Shown here one piece after another: positions 38,212 through 48,268 of a DNA stretch of 64,000 nt. The translations under genes were made by a program, and so were the position numbers. The stretch lies in the NCBI GenBank assembly GCA_024331045.1, contig JANDJC010000003.1, positions 51,532 to 115,531 on the forward strand. Direction: 5' to 3'. This DNA comes from Nitrospira sp. (lineage in GTDB: Bacteria; Nitrospirota; Nitrospiria; Nitrospirales; Nitrospiraceae). The notes under the pieces were generated by a model. The model saw only the letters and a program-made list of their open reading frames with translations. It was not told the DNA's origin and made no database searches. Positions within the stretch are counted from its first letter, which is position 1. Every line of letters starts with the position of its first letter.

Positions 38212-39062
38212 GAGAAATGGGACTCCAACACCGCCCGCATGACATCAACAGGGGCGGACCGATTGGTCCACAACTCAAATTGCGCGACTGCTTGATGGAG
38301 AAACATCTCCAAGCCAGAGATCGTTCGACATCCAGCCTGTTGCGCCTCTCGGAGCAATCGCGTGGTTCGTGGGTTGTACACAATGTCCATGACCGCCAGC
38401 CCCTCGTGAAGTAATGACGCCGGCACGCAGGTCTCATCGACTCGGGGCACCATCCCCACTGGCGTACAGTGAATGATGACGTGCGCCTCGGGTAACACTT
38501 GCCGAAGGGTATCCTCGTTCAGCCCCTCATTTTCCACAGGTAAAGACGTCTGAGACCGCAGGTCATGGACCAATGTTGTCAGTTCTTGCTGATCGACACC
38601 TAGGATAACAAGCTTCTCCACCTCCGATTCCGCCGCTATCGCAAAGGCGATCGCCCGTGCGGCACCTCCGGAGCCCAGCATGACAATACGCTGACCAGTC
38701 AGTACCACGCCCCCTTCCCGCAATGCACGCAGGGCACCACTGGCATCGGTGTTATATCCCCTGAGCCGCCCCCCCTCTGCCACGATCGTATTGATCGCTC
38801 CGATCCGACGGGCGGTCGGTTCGATCTCGTCCACAAACGGGACGGCCGCCACCTTGTGAGGGATGGTCACACTGGCTCCGCGAAAATTACCCAGCGCCTT
38901 AAGCCCCCGCAAGGCATCGCCAATCCTCTCAACCTTCCACGCCAAATACACGCAATCGACCCCTACCGCTCGAAAGGCTGCATTGTGAAGGGCCGGTGAT
39001 AGGGAATGGTCAACAGGATTACCGATAACACCGCAGAACTGCGTACGAGTGCCGATCTCCAT
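38208..39062 (-). CDS. aroE: Shikimate dehydrogenase (NADP)
   Basis: A 284-residue enzyme that reduces 3-dehydroshikimate. The N-terminal substrate domain has NPVDHSLSPALHNAAF and TIPHK with the catalytic lysine. The Rossmann loop is GSGGAARAI, and NTDASGAL is conserved. It is followed immediately by aroK. The rest of the pathway is in the cluster at 57138-60406. Confidence 0.95.
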   Translation of the reverse strand: MEIGTRTQFCGVIGNPVDHSLSPALHNAAFRAVGVDCVYLAWKVERIGDALRGLKALGNFRGASVTIPHKVAAVPFVDEIEPTARRIGAINTIVAEGGRLRGYNTDASGALRALREGGVVLTGQRIVMLGSGGAARAIAFAIAAESEVEKLVILGVDQQELTTLVHDLRSQTSLPVENEGLNEDTLRQVLPEAHVIIHCTPVGMVPRVDETCVPASLLHEGLAVMDIVYNPRTTRLLREAQQAGCRTISGLEMFLHQAVAQFELWTNRSAPVDVMRAVLESHFS

Positions 39063-39105
39063 GGATGTTTAATGTTAACGGACAGATGGAAAAGACATCG
39101 GCAGG

Positions 39106-39876
39106 CTATCCCTTGTAAATGGTCATGCCTCCGTCAATGGTAAAGGTTCCCCCCGTCACCCATGCCGCTTCATCTGAAGCCAAATACAACACCAGACTTG
39201 CCACTTCCTCGGGGGTGCCGGCACGACGAATGGCATATTGAGAGAGGATCGTTTGGAGCATGGCCGGATTGGCCATGAGGGGCGCAGCCATCGGCGTATC
39301 GACCAGAGCGGGATTCACGACGTTGCAACGGATCCCATCCGGGGCATAGTCAATCGCCACCGATCTGGTGAAGGCATCAAGGGCTCCTTTGGAAGCGGCA
39401 TAGGCAGGTAAGCCAGGAATGCCAACCAAACTGGCGACGGAGGAGATATTCACAATCGCTCCTGATTTCTGTTTCAGCATGTGGGGGATCACGGCCCTCG
39501 TCATGCGAAAGACGCCTGTCACGTTGACGTCCAACACCGTCCGCCACCGTTCATCATCAATTTCGTGCAGGCGTTTGCCGAAATCCCCGATCCCCGCATT
39601 ATTCACCACAATATCAATCCGACCAAAACGATCGACCGTGGCCCGCACCACCTCCTGCACATGCGCTTCATCGGTCACGGAGCCGGAGACGGTCAGGATC
39701 CTCTCTGTGTTTTGACGAATCTCCTCCGCCACCCGCGCAAGTTCCGCATGCCGGCGACCGGTGATCGTAACTGAGGCCCCTTCCGCTGCAAACCGCTTCG
39801 CCACTGCCTCACCGATGCCGGCGCTTCCCCCCGTCACAATGGCCACCTTCCCCTCCAGCCGTCCCACCTTCCTCAC
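39106..39876 (-). CDS. SDR-family oxidoreductase
   Basis: A 256-residue short-chain dehydrogenase/reductase. The cofactor motif is TGGSAGIG, with NNAG, a catalytic Ser in ISSVAS, YAASK (Tyr/Lys) and the C-terminal VTGGTFTIDGG. The substrate is unknown; the FabG-like pattern is not specific. It overlaps the trmI stop by 4 bp, a coupling I would not have expected functionally. Confidence 0.9.
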   Translation of the reverse strand: MRKVGRLEGKVAIVTGGSAGIGEAVAKRFAAEGASVTITGRRHAELARVAEEIRQNTERILTVSGSVTDEAHVQEVVRATVDRFGRIDIVVNNAGIGDFGKRLHEIDDERWRTVLDVNVTGVFRMTRAVIPHMLKQKSGAIVNISSVASLVGIPGLPAYAASKGALDAFTRSVAIDYAPDGIRCNVVNPALVDTPMAAPLMANPAMLQTILSQYAIRRAGTPEEVASLVLYLASDEAAWVTGGTFTIDGGMTIYKG

Positions 39877-40739
39877 TCTCCTGTTTCATCGGGTAGCGTG
39901 TGCTCCAACATCTCTTCAGGATCAGCGGGGCTGCTTTTCGAGGTCAGCATGCCACTGCCCGCTTTTCTGGCCACAGTCAGAAATCCCGAATGAGCGATCA
40001 TTCGATGGTCTGGCCTCACACTCCGTCCCTGCACCGACCAAGTCCGCACCAGGGATTCAAACGTCTCCACCATGGTAAACATGGCGGTCTTTTCTAACGC
40101 CTCAACCGTTTGCATGACTTGAGGAACTGTTGGGACAAAACTCAGATAAATCCCACCGGAACGGAGGACTTTGGCGGCATGGGGCACCACCCGCCACGGT
40201 TCAGGCAGATCCAATACCACACGATCGAAGGGGACACCATCATCCAGCAATTCGATAGATTCGTAGGCATCCTTGCGCAAGGACACTAGATTAGGAACCG
40301 GCCCAAGGTAACGGTCAATGTTGAGCAGCGCGGTGCGGGCGAAGTCCTCACGCACCTCATAAGTCACAACCAGCCCCCTTGGTCCGACCGCGCGCAACAG
40401 CGCCATCGTGAGAGCCCCTGAACCGGTTCCAGCTTCAAACACCCGCGATCCGGGATAGATATCCGCCCACATAAGAATAAGCCCGAGGTCTTTCGGGTAC
40501 AGGACTTGCGCCCCTCGGGGCATCTTCAGAACATACTCTCTGAACGTAGGCTTAATGGCCAGCATCCTCTTGCCGCCGGACAACACCACCACTGTCCCAT
40601 CCTCTCGGCCAATGATCTCATCATGGGGGATCGTCTGGCCACTGAAGTGGTAGACATCTCCCCCCTTGAGCGTCATGGCATACTGGCGTCCTTTGCGATC
40701 GACCAGATGAATACGGTCACCATTCGAAAACGTTGACAT
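39873..40739 (-). CDS. trmI: tRNA (adenine-N1-)-methyltransferase, TrmI type
   Basis: A 288-residue class I methyltransferase that makes m1A58 in tRNA. The N-terminal beta domain matches the family (GRQYAMTLKGG, IPHDEIIG, MPRGAQVLYPKDLG), and the SAM loop is FEAGTGSGALT. The catalytic-region DLPEPW is present. ATG at 40739 (MSTFSNGD) is preferred for family alignment; an ATG at 40763 follows GGAG directly and is less likely. The tail after residue 260 is non-conserved. Confidence 0.85.
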   Translation of the reverse strand: MSTFSNGDRIHLVDRKGRQYAMTLKGGDVYHFSGQTIPHDEIIGREDGTVVVLSGGKRMLAIKPTFREYVLKMPRGAQVLYPKDLGLILMWADIYPGSRVFEAGTGSGALTMALLRAVGPRGLVVTYEVREDFARTALLNIDRYLGPVPNLVSLRKDAYESIELLDDGVPFDRVVLDLPEPWRVVPHAAKVLRSGGIYLSFVPTVPQVMQTVEALEKTAMFTMVETFESLVRTWSVQGRSVRPDHRMIAHSGFLTVARKAGSGMLTSKSSPADPEEMLEHTLPDETGE

Positions 40740-40804
40740 GACAGGGCATTCTAGGTGGTTCATCTCCTGGTTTGCAACCAGCGCCTTGTGACCAAGGACC
40801 TTTC

Positions 40805-40833
40805 TTGACAGGGTAGGCAGCGGGCCGTAATAT
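40805..40833 (+). promoter_or_regulatory. Strong sigma-70-type promoter of nfeD
   Basis: A perfect TTGACA (40805-40810), a 17-bp spacer and TAATAT (40828-40833). The predicted start is near 40840, about 40 bp before the ATG at 40881. It is the best canonical promoter seen in the window. Confidence 0.65.
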
Positions 40834-40880
40834 CAAAAACACTTTGTCTCACTGATAGTTAGGAGTGCAGGTCGGACGGG

Positions 40881-42230
40881 ATGGGCCCCATGTGCAGCTG
40901 TCAGCCCCGGCGTTGGTTTCCCATCAAATACGCGGCGGCGTTTGTTGGCCGAGTCGCTCTCGGATCAGCAGCCCTGTTGCTTCTCCTCTCCAACGCCCAG
41001 GCCAGGGAAGTGCTCGTCGCGACCTACGAAGGGGTCATTAACCCCGTCGCGGCCGAGTACTTCCACGACGCATTGGCTGCCGCCCAATCGTCCTCGGCCC
41101 AAGCCGTGATCCTCCAACTCGACACTCCCGGAGGATTGGATACCTCCATGCGCCTCATCGTGAAAGATATTACCGGTTCGCCGATCCCTGTCATCGTCTT
41201 TGTCGCTCCATCCGGGGGACGGGCGGCGTCAGCGGGCGTTTTCATCACCATGGCAGCTCATATTGCCGCCATGGCGCCTGGGACGAATATCGGCGCAGCC
41301 CATCCGGTCGCCATCGGGGGGGGCGAGATGGATAAAACGATGAAAGAAAAAGTCGAAAACGACGCCGTGGCCTACCTCAAAAGTATTGCGGAGCAGCGGG
41401 GGCGGAACGTAGCCTGGGCCGAGGACGCGGTGCGGAAAAGCGTGTCGGCTACCGAGCAGGAGGCGCTCAAATTGAAAATCATCGATCTCGTCGCGGATGA
41501 TCTCACCACCCTGCTCAAACAACTTCATGGACGGACGGTCTTGGTTGCGGGCGGTCCCATCACGCTGACCACCGAGGGGGCCTTGGTTCGTGAATTCCCC
41601 ATGGGGCTCCGGCTCGAACTCTTAAAGGCCTTGAGCGATCCCAACATCGCCTACCTACTCATGACCGTTGGCACGATCGGCATCCTCGCCGAGCTGTACA
41701 ACCCCGGTGCCATCCTTCCAGGCATCGTCGGCGCCATTAGCCTCATCCTGGCCTTTTATTCCCTCCAATCACTACCGGTCAATTACGCGGGAGTGTTGTT
41801 GTTCCTCCTGGGGATCGTGTTCTTTATCTTGGAAGCCACCGTCACGAGCTACGGATTACTGGCTATCGGGGGGGTCGTGTCTATGATGCTCGGTTCGCTG
41901 ATGCTGATCAAGTCGGACGCAGAGTTTTTTCAAATCTCGTGGTCGGTCATCATTCCCGTGATCGCCGCGACTGCCGCCATTTCACTGTTCGTCGTCGGCA
42001 TGGGCGTGCGCGCGCTGCGCCGATCACCGCTCACAGGCAGCGAGGGCATGATCGGTGCTGTCGGCGTCGCCAAAACGGCGCTGCGGCCCGACGGCAAACT
42101 GATGATTCATGGAGAACTGTGGGACGCCGTCAGCGATAGCCCCGTGGAAGAGGGGGGCACCGCCAAGGTCCTGCGCGTGGAAGGATTGAAACTATACGTC
42201 ACGCCTGTTTTCCAAAAGAAAGAGGCTTAA
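40881..42230 (+). CDS. NfeD-family membrane serine protease
   Basis: A 449-residue protein of the long NfeD form. A signal/anchor segment (about 20-40) precedes a ClpP-like protease domain with the catalytic serine in [11 protein letters not shown]. About four membrane segments (about 255-375) and a C-terminal OB-fold NfeD domain (about 385-445) follow. Such proteases work with stomatin/slipin partners; a slipin gene follows after 2 nt. The first Met may be replaced by the nearby Met4. Preceded by a strong promoter. Confidence 0.9.
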   Translation: MGPMCSCQPRRWFPIKYAAAFVGRVALGSAALLLLLSNAQAREVLVATYEGVINPVAAEYFHDALAAAQSSSAQAVILQLDTPGGLDTSMRLIVKDITGSPIPVIVFVAPSGGRAASAGVFITMAAHIAAMAPGTNIGAAHPVAIGGGEMDKTMKEKVENDAVAYLKSIAEQRGRNVAWAEDAVRKSVSATEQEALKLKIIDLVADDLTTLLKQLHGRTVLVAGGPITLTTEGALVREFPMGLRLELLKALSDPNIAYLLMTVGTIGILAELYNPGAILPGIVGAISLILAFYSLQSLPVNYAGVLLFLLGIVFFILEATVTSYGLLAIGGVVSMMLGSLMLIKSDAEFFQISWSVIIPVIAATAAISLFVVGMGVRALRRSPLTGSEGMIGAVGVAKTALRPDGKLMIHGELWDAVSDSPVEEGGTAKVLRVEGLKLYVTPVFQKKEA

Positions 42231-42232
42231 CC

Positions 42233-43021
42233 ATGTTCAGCCCCGTCGGACTCCTCTTGGTACTCATTGCCTTGATCGTGATCGGTAAATTGACGTTCAA
42301 CGTGCTGCCCGAATATGAGCGGGCCGTGATTTTTCGCCTCGGCCGCCTCTCGCGCGGACTTGTCGGGGGCAACGGGCCGGGGCTCGTCGTCATCGTACCC
42401 TTCATCGATCGGCTCACACGAGTTAGCCTCCGCACGATCACGATGGATGTCCCCCCGCAGGACATCATCACCAAAGACAACGTTACCGTGAAAGTCAACG
42501 CCGTTATCTACTTCCGTGTCGTGGACCCGGAACGAGCGATCGTGCAAGTCGAGGACTATCTCTATGCCACCTCCATGATGGCCCAGACCACCCTGCGCAG
42601 CGTGCTGGGCCAAAGTCAGCTTGACGACCTGCTGGCGAAACGGGAACAAATCAACGCGGAACTGCAGCGGATCATCGACCAACAGACGGAGCCTTGGGGC
42701 GTCAAGGTGACGGCCGTCGAGGTCAAGAACGTGGATCTGCCACAAGAAATGCAACGCGCCATCGCTCGCCAAGCCGAAGCAGAGCGGGAGCGGCGCGCGA
42801 AAATCATCCATGCCGACGGAGAATTCGAGGCGTCCCAACGACTGGCGGACGCTGCCGACGTGATCAGTCGAAACCCGGCCGCCCTGCAGCTGCGATACTT
42901 GCAAACGTTGGTGGAAATCGCGGCAGAGAAAAATTCGACGACGATCTTCCCTATCCCGGTCGATACCCTCGCTCCTTTCTTGAAAGGACTGTCGAGCAGA
43001 GAAAAGAACGAAAACGCCTAA
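42233..43021 (+). CDS. SPFH/stomatin-family slipin
   Basis: A 262-residue membrane-associated scaffold. One N-terminal hydrophobic segment (about 4-25) precedes the SPFH domain with [15 protein letters not shown] and [16 protein letters not shown] helical C-terminal part with alanine/glutamate-rich repeat ([18 protein letters not shown]) follows. Coupled to the NfeD gene (2-nt gap); the pair usually forms a membrane protease complex. Confidence 0.92.
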   Translation: MFSPVGLLLVLIALIVIGKLTFNVLPEYERAVIFRLGRLSRGLVGGNGPGLVVIVPFIDRLTRVSLRTITMDVPPQDIITKDNVTVKVNAVIYFRVVDPERAIVQVEDYLYATSMMAQTTLRSVLGQSQLDDLLAKREQINAELQRIIDQQTEPWGVKVTAVEVKNVDLPQEMQRAIARQAEAERERRAKIIHADGEFEASQRLADAADVISRNPAALQLRYLQTLVEIAAEKNSTTIFPIPVDTLAPFLKGLSSREKNENA

Positions 43022-43250
43022 CGGCTCCACCTCTCTCCAGACTGTGGTCGATCCGACATACATGCGGCACAGCCGCCACAACTGCTCCGTGTGATTCCTC
43101 ATTAAACACGTCTAATAGTCCTGAAATTCCGAGGCGATGGCATCCCTCCTTTCTCATCTTTTCGTCCAGCATCCCTTTTGCTGGTGAAGAGGAGGGACGG
43201 ATTCGTGGATCGGCTGAATCCTCTCGGCTGAATGTGGCATCTAAAAAATA

Positions 43251-43271
43251 AGGGCGTAAATGATGCGCCCT
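43251..43271. promoter_or_regulatory. Hairpin in the leader of the sigma factor gene
   Basis: AGGGCG at 43251-43256 pairs with CGCCCT at 43266-43271 (6 bp, 9-nt loop), 23 bp before the ATG at 43294. It could be a weak terminator for the slipin unit or a leader control element; no U-run follows. Confidence 0.35.
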
Positions 43272-43293
43272 CACCAAAAAACGAGGTGCTGCA

Positions 43294-44562
43294 ATGGAAA
43301 ACGAGGAATTGCGGATGCGGCTGATGGAAGGCAGTGACTCCCCCGATACAGTGGAAGCGGAACCGGACGCTGACAACCGGAGAGCCAGTGATTTGTTGGA
43401 AGCAATTAGTCGGGAAGCGCAAGAGGTGTTTGTTCGCGAGGAAGAAACCCTGGACAGCGATGAAGAAAAAGAGCGGACGGGGGGGTCGTTTTTTATGGAA
43501 TCGCTCTACTTCCGCTCCTTCGGCGAACGGCCGTTGCTGACTCGCGAGGAGGAAACTGCGATTGCAAAACGAATTGACGAAGGCACGCGCCGTATTCGAC
43601 GTGCCTTGCGTCAAGCTGTCAAGATCCTTGAAGAAGCAAAGCACACACCAGGGCTGTCGGAGCCGCTCAAGACACTGCATCTGGTAAAACGGCTAAGCGG
43701 CTTATCGGCCACGGCACTGAACGATGCGGAGACGGCGCTTGAACGTGTCATCAAACCTGCGAGCCATGAGTCTCGACTGGCACCAGCACTGGAAAAGGCC
43801 TTGCGAGCGTCGCTCAAGGAGATCAAAGCTGCGCGGGTGATTTTGGAAGAGGGCAAGGATGAATTGGTGCGGTGCAACTTGCGATTGGTCGTTGACATTG
43901 CTAAACACTACACCGGCCGAGGGTTGGCGTTGCTCGATCTAGTGCAAGAAGGCAATATCGGCCTGATGAAAGCGGCGGAACGCTATCAATACCGCAAAGG
44001 ATACAAGTTCAGCACCTATGCCACCTGGTGGATCAGGCAGGGCATTACCCGAGCTTTGGCCGATCAGGCGAGAACTATCCGGGTGCCAGTCCACCAGACG
44101 GAAGCTTCTCATCGCATTCTCCGTGTGACCCGCCGTCTTGGACAACAGTTGGGGCGCCCGGCTCGCCTAGAGGAGGTTGCTCACGCGCTTCGGATGAGAC
44201 CGGAGCGGCTTCAAGAAACCATGCAGGCGTTTCAGGAGCCGGCAGCATTGGAGGCAACCATCGGAGATGGGGATACCCAGTTCGGCGAGTTGATTCCCGA
44301 TCAACTGGCCACGCCGCCCGATGCCCATGTCCATCGAGCCGAGTTGACAAAGCAATTGGATCGAATCCTCAGCACCTTAACACCGAGAGAACAGACCGTG
44401 ATCCGGCTTCGTTTCGGCATCGGTTACGATGAAGCAAAGACCCTCGAGCAGGTCGGACAGAACCTCTCAGTTACCCGAGAACGGATTCGGCAAATTGAAG
44501 CCAAGGCTCTCAAGAAGCTGAAGACTCCAGCCATTCGCGAGCTGTTCGCAGCCATCAAATGA
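43294..44562 (+). CDS. Sigma-70 family RNA polymerase sigma factor (RpoD/RpoS-like)
   Basis: A 422-residue sigma factor. Region 1.2 starts near FGERPLLTREEETAIAKRI. A helical, non-conserved segment follows (about 95-190). Region 2 has NLRLVVDIAKHYTGRGLALL and YKFSTYATWWIRQGITRAL, region 3 VPVHQTEASHRIL, and region 4 ends with LSVTRERIRQIEAKALKKL. It resembles group 1/2 sigma factors; the acidic N-terminus is short, so it may be an alternative (RpoS-like) factor rather than the housekeeping one. GAGGTG precedes the ATG. Confidence 0.88.
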   Translation: MENEELRMRLMEGSDSPDTVEAEPDADNRRASDLLEAISREAQEVFVREEETLDSDEEKERTGGSFFMESLYFRSFGERPLLTREEETAIAKRIDEGTRRIRRALRQAVKILEEAKHTPGLSEPLKTLHLVKRLSGLSATALNDAETALERVIKPASHESRLAPALEKALRASLKEIKAARVILEEGKDELVRCNLRLVVDIAKHYTGRGLALLDLVQEGNIGLMKAAERYQYRKGYKFSTYATWWIRQGITRALADQARTIRVPVHQTEASHRILRVTRRLGQQLGRPARLEEVAHALRMRPERLQETMQAFQEPAALEATIGDGDTQFGELIPDQLATPPDAHVHRAELTKQLDRILSTLTPREQTVIRLRFGIGYDEAKTLEQVGQNLSVTRERIRQIEAKALKKLKTPAIRELFAAIK

Positions 44563-44757
44563 CCGCCAACAACCGTGTCGCCGTTCTGCTCCCTCGCTAA
44601 TGAGGGGGCAGACTGCCTCTCAAGGTGATGATTCTGCTTTCTCCTTGCAAAGCGGTTATGCCACAATGGGGCTCCATCAAGACAATCACGGTTTATTGTT
44701 TCGTTGCCGACGGGGCCTTCCTAAACGGTGCCCCTCTGAAGGAAGGACCATGCTACC

Positions 44758-45525
44758 ATGGCAGCCGAACGTGAGTGGGGCGAGCTGCTGATCTTTGACC
44801 ATCCCCTTTCGTATCAGAAGGGATGGACCTTGCAATCCTTGCTTCATCAGGAGCGCGTTCTCAATCAACGGCCTGATACTGTCATAATGTTGGAGCATCA
44901 TCCTGTTTATACGCTGGGTCGAACCACGAAACCGGCAGACTTACCGCAGGACGAGCAGATACTCCGAGAAACCGGCGCGGAGGTGCAGGTGGTAAACCGA
45001 GGGGGGTCGATCACCTTTCATGGTCCTGGGCAGCTCGTCGTGTACCCTCTTCTCAAAGTGGCCACCTACGCAGCCGGGCCGCGGCGGTTCGTTTGGATGT
45101 TGGAAGAAGCGGTCCTTCGCCTCCTGGCTCAATGGAACATCGAGGGTTGTCGCCTGGCTGGGCGGCCTGGCGTGTGGGTTGCGTCACCAGAGCTTGCCAA
45201 AATCGCTTCTATCGGCATCCGCATCCAACAAGGCGTGAGCCTACACGGCTTCGCGGTGAACGTCGATATGGACCTGTCGCCCTTTGCGCTCATCCATCCC
45301 TGTGGCATAACGAACTGCCGCGTGACCACCATGCGTCTTGAGGGTGCGCAAGATGTGTCGATCAAAGCAGTCAGACGCCACCTGGCCGACCTGTTCCGTG
45401 ACGTATTCGGCCTCGAATGGACCACGATCCTGCACATGGCTGACAATCACGCGATCCCTGATCCGGTTTCACACTTGACTCCATTTCCACTCAAGCCCGT
45501 GGAGAAGAGATATGCAGGAACTTGA
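44758..45525 (+). CDS. lipB: Octanoyltransferase LipB
   Basis: A 255-residue enzyme that moves octanoyl from acyl carrier protein to lipoyl-dependent enzymes. Family motifs: HHPVYTLGR, NRGGSITFHGPGQLVVYP (with the invariant RGG and HGPGQ) and HPCGITNC with catalytic Cys. GAAGGA precedes the ATG. The C-terminal tail overlaps the next gene by 14 bp. LipA is not nearby. Confidence 0.93.
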   Translation: MAAEREWGELLIFDHPLSYQKGWTLQSLLHQERVLNQRPDTVIMLEHHPVYTLGRTTKPADLPQDEQILRETGAEVQVVNRGGSITFHGPGQLVVYPLLKVATYAAGPRRFVWMLEEAVLRLLAQWNIEGCRLAGRPGVWVASPELAKIASIGIRIQQGVSLHGFAVNVDMDLSPFALIHPCGITNCRVTTMRLEGAQDVSIKAVRRHLADLFRDVFGLEWTTILHMADNHAIPDPVSHLTPFPLKPVEKRYAGT

Positions 45526-46768
45526 TACCCAGACATTCCGGTTAGCCGTCGCACAATTCGACGAAGCGGCGGAGGCGCTGCAGCTCGACCCCAATCTGCG
45601 CGAGCGATTAAAGCTTCCTCAGCGCTCGCTGATCGTGAGCCTGCCTGTGCGGATGGACGATGGACGAGTGGAGATCTTCACGGGATACCGGGTTCAACAC
45701 GACTCCTCGCGTGGTCCTTCCAAGGGAGGGATCCGTTACCATCCCGATGTGAGCCTCGGCGAAGTGGCAGCCCTGGCCATGTGGATGACCTGGAAGTGTG
45801 CCCTCGTTGGCCTCCCGTACGGCGGCGCGAAAGGAGGCATCCGAGTGGCGCCCAAAACCCTCTCCCGCTCAGAGTTACAGCGATTGACGAGGCGATATGC
45901 AGCGGAAATCTTTCCTATCATCGGCCCGGACAAGGACGTCCCGGCTCCTGATGTCGGTACGGACGCCCAAGTCATGGCGTGGATCATGGACACCTATAGT
46001 CAACAGGTTGGCTACGCCGTCCCTGGTGTCGTGACCGGCAAGCCGTTGTCACTGGGTGGCAGCCTCGGTCGCGAGGAAGCCACCGGCCGGGGCGTCGTCT
46101 ATGTGGCTATGGAAGCCCTGCGTCACGTAGGATTGCCCCTCGATGGCGTAACCGTGGCGGTTCAGGGATTCGGCAATGTTGGCTCACATACCGCCCGCAT
46201 CATGCAGCAACAGGGTGCCCGCGTCATTGCCGTCAGCGACGTAACCGGCGGGTTATACAACCCTAAGGGGCTCGATATTCCTGAATTGCTCCGCCGGTAT
46301 CGGGATGAAGGACAACCCCTGCGCGACATCAAGATGGGGGAACTGATTACTAATGAGGAACTCTTGGAGCTGAATTGTACAATCCTCGTCCCCGCCGCCC
46401 TGTCCGAACAGATCACCGCTAAGAATGCCTCTCGGCTGCGCTGTAACATCCTCGTGGAAGGCGCCAACGGACCAACAACCCTCGAAGCGGATCGTATTTT
46501 GGAAGAAAAGGGGGTTTTTATCGTGCCGGACATTCTGGCGAATTCAGGAGGAGTCATCGTGTCCTATTTCGAATGGGTTCAGGATTTGCAGCGGTTTTTT
46601 TGGAGCGCCGAGGACATCCAGAGCAGGCTGCACAACCTGATTACTTCGGCGTTCCACCGCACCCTCGAATTATCCCGACAACGAAAGACCTCCATGCGCA
46701 TGGCGGCGCTCATGAGGGGAATCGATCAAGTGGCTCAGGCCCATTTGCAACGAGGCCTCTACCCGTGA
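45512..46768 (+). CDS. Glu/Leu/Phe/Val dehydrogenase (glutamate dehydrogenase type)
   Basis: A 418-residue oxidoreductase that interconverts glutamate and 2-oxoglutarate plus ammonia. The substrate domain has GYRVQHDSSRGPSKGGIRYH and PYGGAKGG with catalytic Lys. The Rossmann part has VAVQGFGNVGSHTA, then FIVPDILANSGGV and SYFEWVQ. Length is usual for hexameric bacterial GDH. It overlaps lipB by 14 bp and so is likely coexpressed. In a nitrifier it could serve ammonia assimilation (inference). Confidence 0.92.
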   Translation: MQELDTQTFRLAVAQFDEAAEALQLDPNLRERLKLPQRSLIVSLPVRMDDGRVEIFTGYRVQHDSSRGPSKGGIRYHPDVSLGEVAALAMWMTWKCALVGLPYGGAKGGIRVAPKTLSRSELQRLTRRYAAEIFPIIGPDKDVPAPDVGTDAQVMAWIMDTYSQQVGYAVPGVVTGKPLSLGGSLGREEATGRGVVYVAMEALRHVGLPLDGVTVAVQGFGNVGSHTARIMQQQGARVIAVSDVTGGLYNPKGLDIPELLRRYRDEGQPLRDIKMGELITNEELLELNCTILVPAALSEQITAKNASRLRCNILVEGANGPTTLEADRILEEKGVFIVPDILANSGGVIVSYFEWVQDLQRFFWSAEDIQSRLHNLITSAFHRTLELSRQRKTSMRMAALMRGIDQVAQAHLQRGLYP

Positions 46769-46825
46769 TTCCAACCATCTGTTGGCCACAAGAGGTCCTC
46801 ATACCGTCGAGAGAGGGATATGCCC

Positions 46826-47119
46826 ATGACCAAACAAGAGATTGAAGCAGCGTGGGATCGCCACCGCCGGGAAGACTGGCCAGCTTTCTCCAGCCCGCAC
46901 CAAGGTCACTTGATGACGTTGGATACGGTGATCAGCGGGTGTGTGACATATTACCTCGACAGCCCGGACGGCCTCGACAATCAGCGGATCGCAATTCTCA
47001 AAGATTGTTTGACGGAGCTCGACGCGGTGACCGAAGAACTGGACCCGGTCCCTCTGGCCTACTTTATCCGCCTCCGCCAACTTGGTGAGCTCCTGTTGCA
47101 AACAGCGACAACCAGGTAG
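46826..47119 (+). CDS. Hypothetical protein (97 residues)
   Basis: A soluble, mostly helical protein with no recognised family (starts MTKQEIEAAWDRHRREDW; Cys in SGCVTYYLDSP). ATG at 46826 is chosen because GAGAGGG lies about 8 nt upstream; an ATG 6 bp earlier is too close. It is 57 bp after gdh. Not enough to name a function. Confidence 0.65.
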   Translation: MTKQEIEAAWDRHRREDWPAFSSPHQGHLMTLDTVISGCVTYYLDSPDGLDNQRIAILKDCLTELDAVTEELDPVPLAYFIRLRQLGELLLQTATTR

Positions 47120-47311
47120 AATGGCCTTGCGAAAGAAGCGCACCGCGGTGGTGATTCGTGACCTGCCTCGCTTCCGCTCCCTTGCGGCGCAAGGTTCTCC
47201 CGCCCACAATCAGCCCGACAAGGAGACGGAACGGCCGCTCAAGCCTTTCAGCCAACGCCGCGTCAACGTTTTAGCACAACAGTCGGTACGCACATGGAGG
47301 AAAAGAAACAC

Positions 47312-47845
47312 ATGGGGAGTCATTGGGTGATGAGGAGGACCACAGGGGTTGTCATAGGGCTGCTGTTCGGATTGGTGTCCATCTCGCAGGCCGAGCCGTA
47401 TGAACTCAGCCAGGATGATGTCACGGAACCCAAAACCGTTTCCAGTAGGGATATCTCACTGTTCGGTGTCAAACTGGGCGATTCGGAGGCCAAGGCCATT
47501 GAATCCCTCATGAGCGGTAAAATCTCCGGCGTGAGGGCTGAGCAAGAGGCCAATTTCATTCTTCTGATCGATCAACGCAAGCCGACGGGGCCGATGGCTG
47601 GTGTGCGCGTCCAAGATGGAAAAGTCGATCTCATCTTCATCAATAACCGTTTTGCGTTCAAGACAAGAGGCTTCTTCCGCAACGTTCTGAACAGCGACAG
47701 CCCCGACGAGATTAGGAAACTGTTGGGGCCCGAGGACTCGGGAGATGAGAACGTCATGGGCGCGGTCCTGGCTTATGACAGGCAAGGATTCCTGGTCAAC
47801 TACCTAGGCAAGGACGTTAATGTTGAGTTTTCTTTCCCCCGCTGA
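47312..47845 (+). CDS. Putative secreted protein of unknown function
   Basis: A 177-residue protein with a signal peptide ending near SISQAEPYEL. The mature part has alternating beta-like stretches (DISLFGVKLGDSEAKAI, VRVQDGKVDLIFINNRF), resembling small periplasmic beta-domain proteins with a GVKLGDS-type motif. GGAGG lies 11 nt upstream of ATG 47312. Starts at 47294 or 47330 are possible. Role unknown. Confidence 0.6.
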   Translation: MGSHWVMRRTTGVVIGLLFGLVSISQAEPYELSQDDVTEPKTVSSRDISLFGVKLGDSEAKAIESLMSGKISGVRAEQEANFILLIDQRKPTGPMAGVRVQDGKVDLIFINNRFAFKTRGFFRNVLNSDSPDEIRKLLGPEDSGDENVMGAVLAYDRQGFLVNYLGKDVNVEFSFPR

Positions 47846-48268
47846 CGACGGCTGGAAGTCATCCCGTGCCCTTAGGAGAGCGCTGGGAACAAACCATCAC
47901 CGGCCTGCCACTGGAGCCTCAGGAACCGTCCGCCGGCATCCTCGGAAATAGTGGCCGGGATTTCAAGCAATCGGAGGGGAACCTCTGTGTCTACCCAGAG
48001 CCGCTACAGGTCTGCCCCACGGGGAGACCGCCCATGATCTCCGCGCCAACTATTTTTCCGCTGATCACTTGTGAACAGCCTTCATGTCCCGTCAGCGTCA
48101 ATAAAACCGGCGTCCTGCGATGATGACGGAAGGACAAACCATCGCCGCGCCTTGTCGTATCCTCCTATGACTCCTCCTATGACGAGGCGACGAGCGGTTC
48201 GGCATTGACCAGGAGGCATGCTGGATGAGGGCAGGCCATCCGTTGAAACGGCAACTGAAACGGCACCT
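47846..48268. other. Intergenic region between the secreted protein and the DD-carboxypeptidase
   Basis: About 420 bp between converging genes. An 85-codon ORF (47866-48123) lacks a ribosome site and looks like a shadow. A CTCCTATGA direct repeat occurs near 48160-48180. No RNA gene recognised. Confidence 0.4.

Noticed and set aside
47082..47330. 82-residue ORF between two hypothetical genes
   Set aside because: Overlaps the end of the preceding gene and is Arg-rich without a ribosome site.
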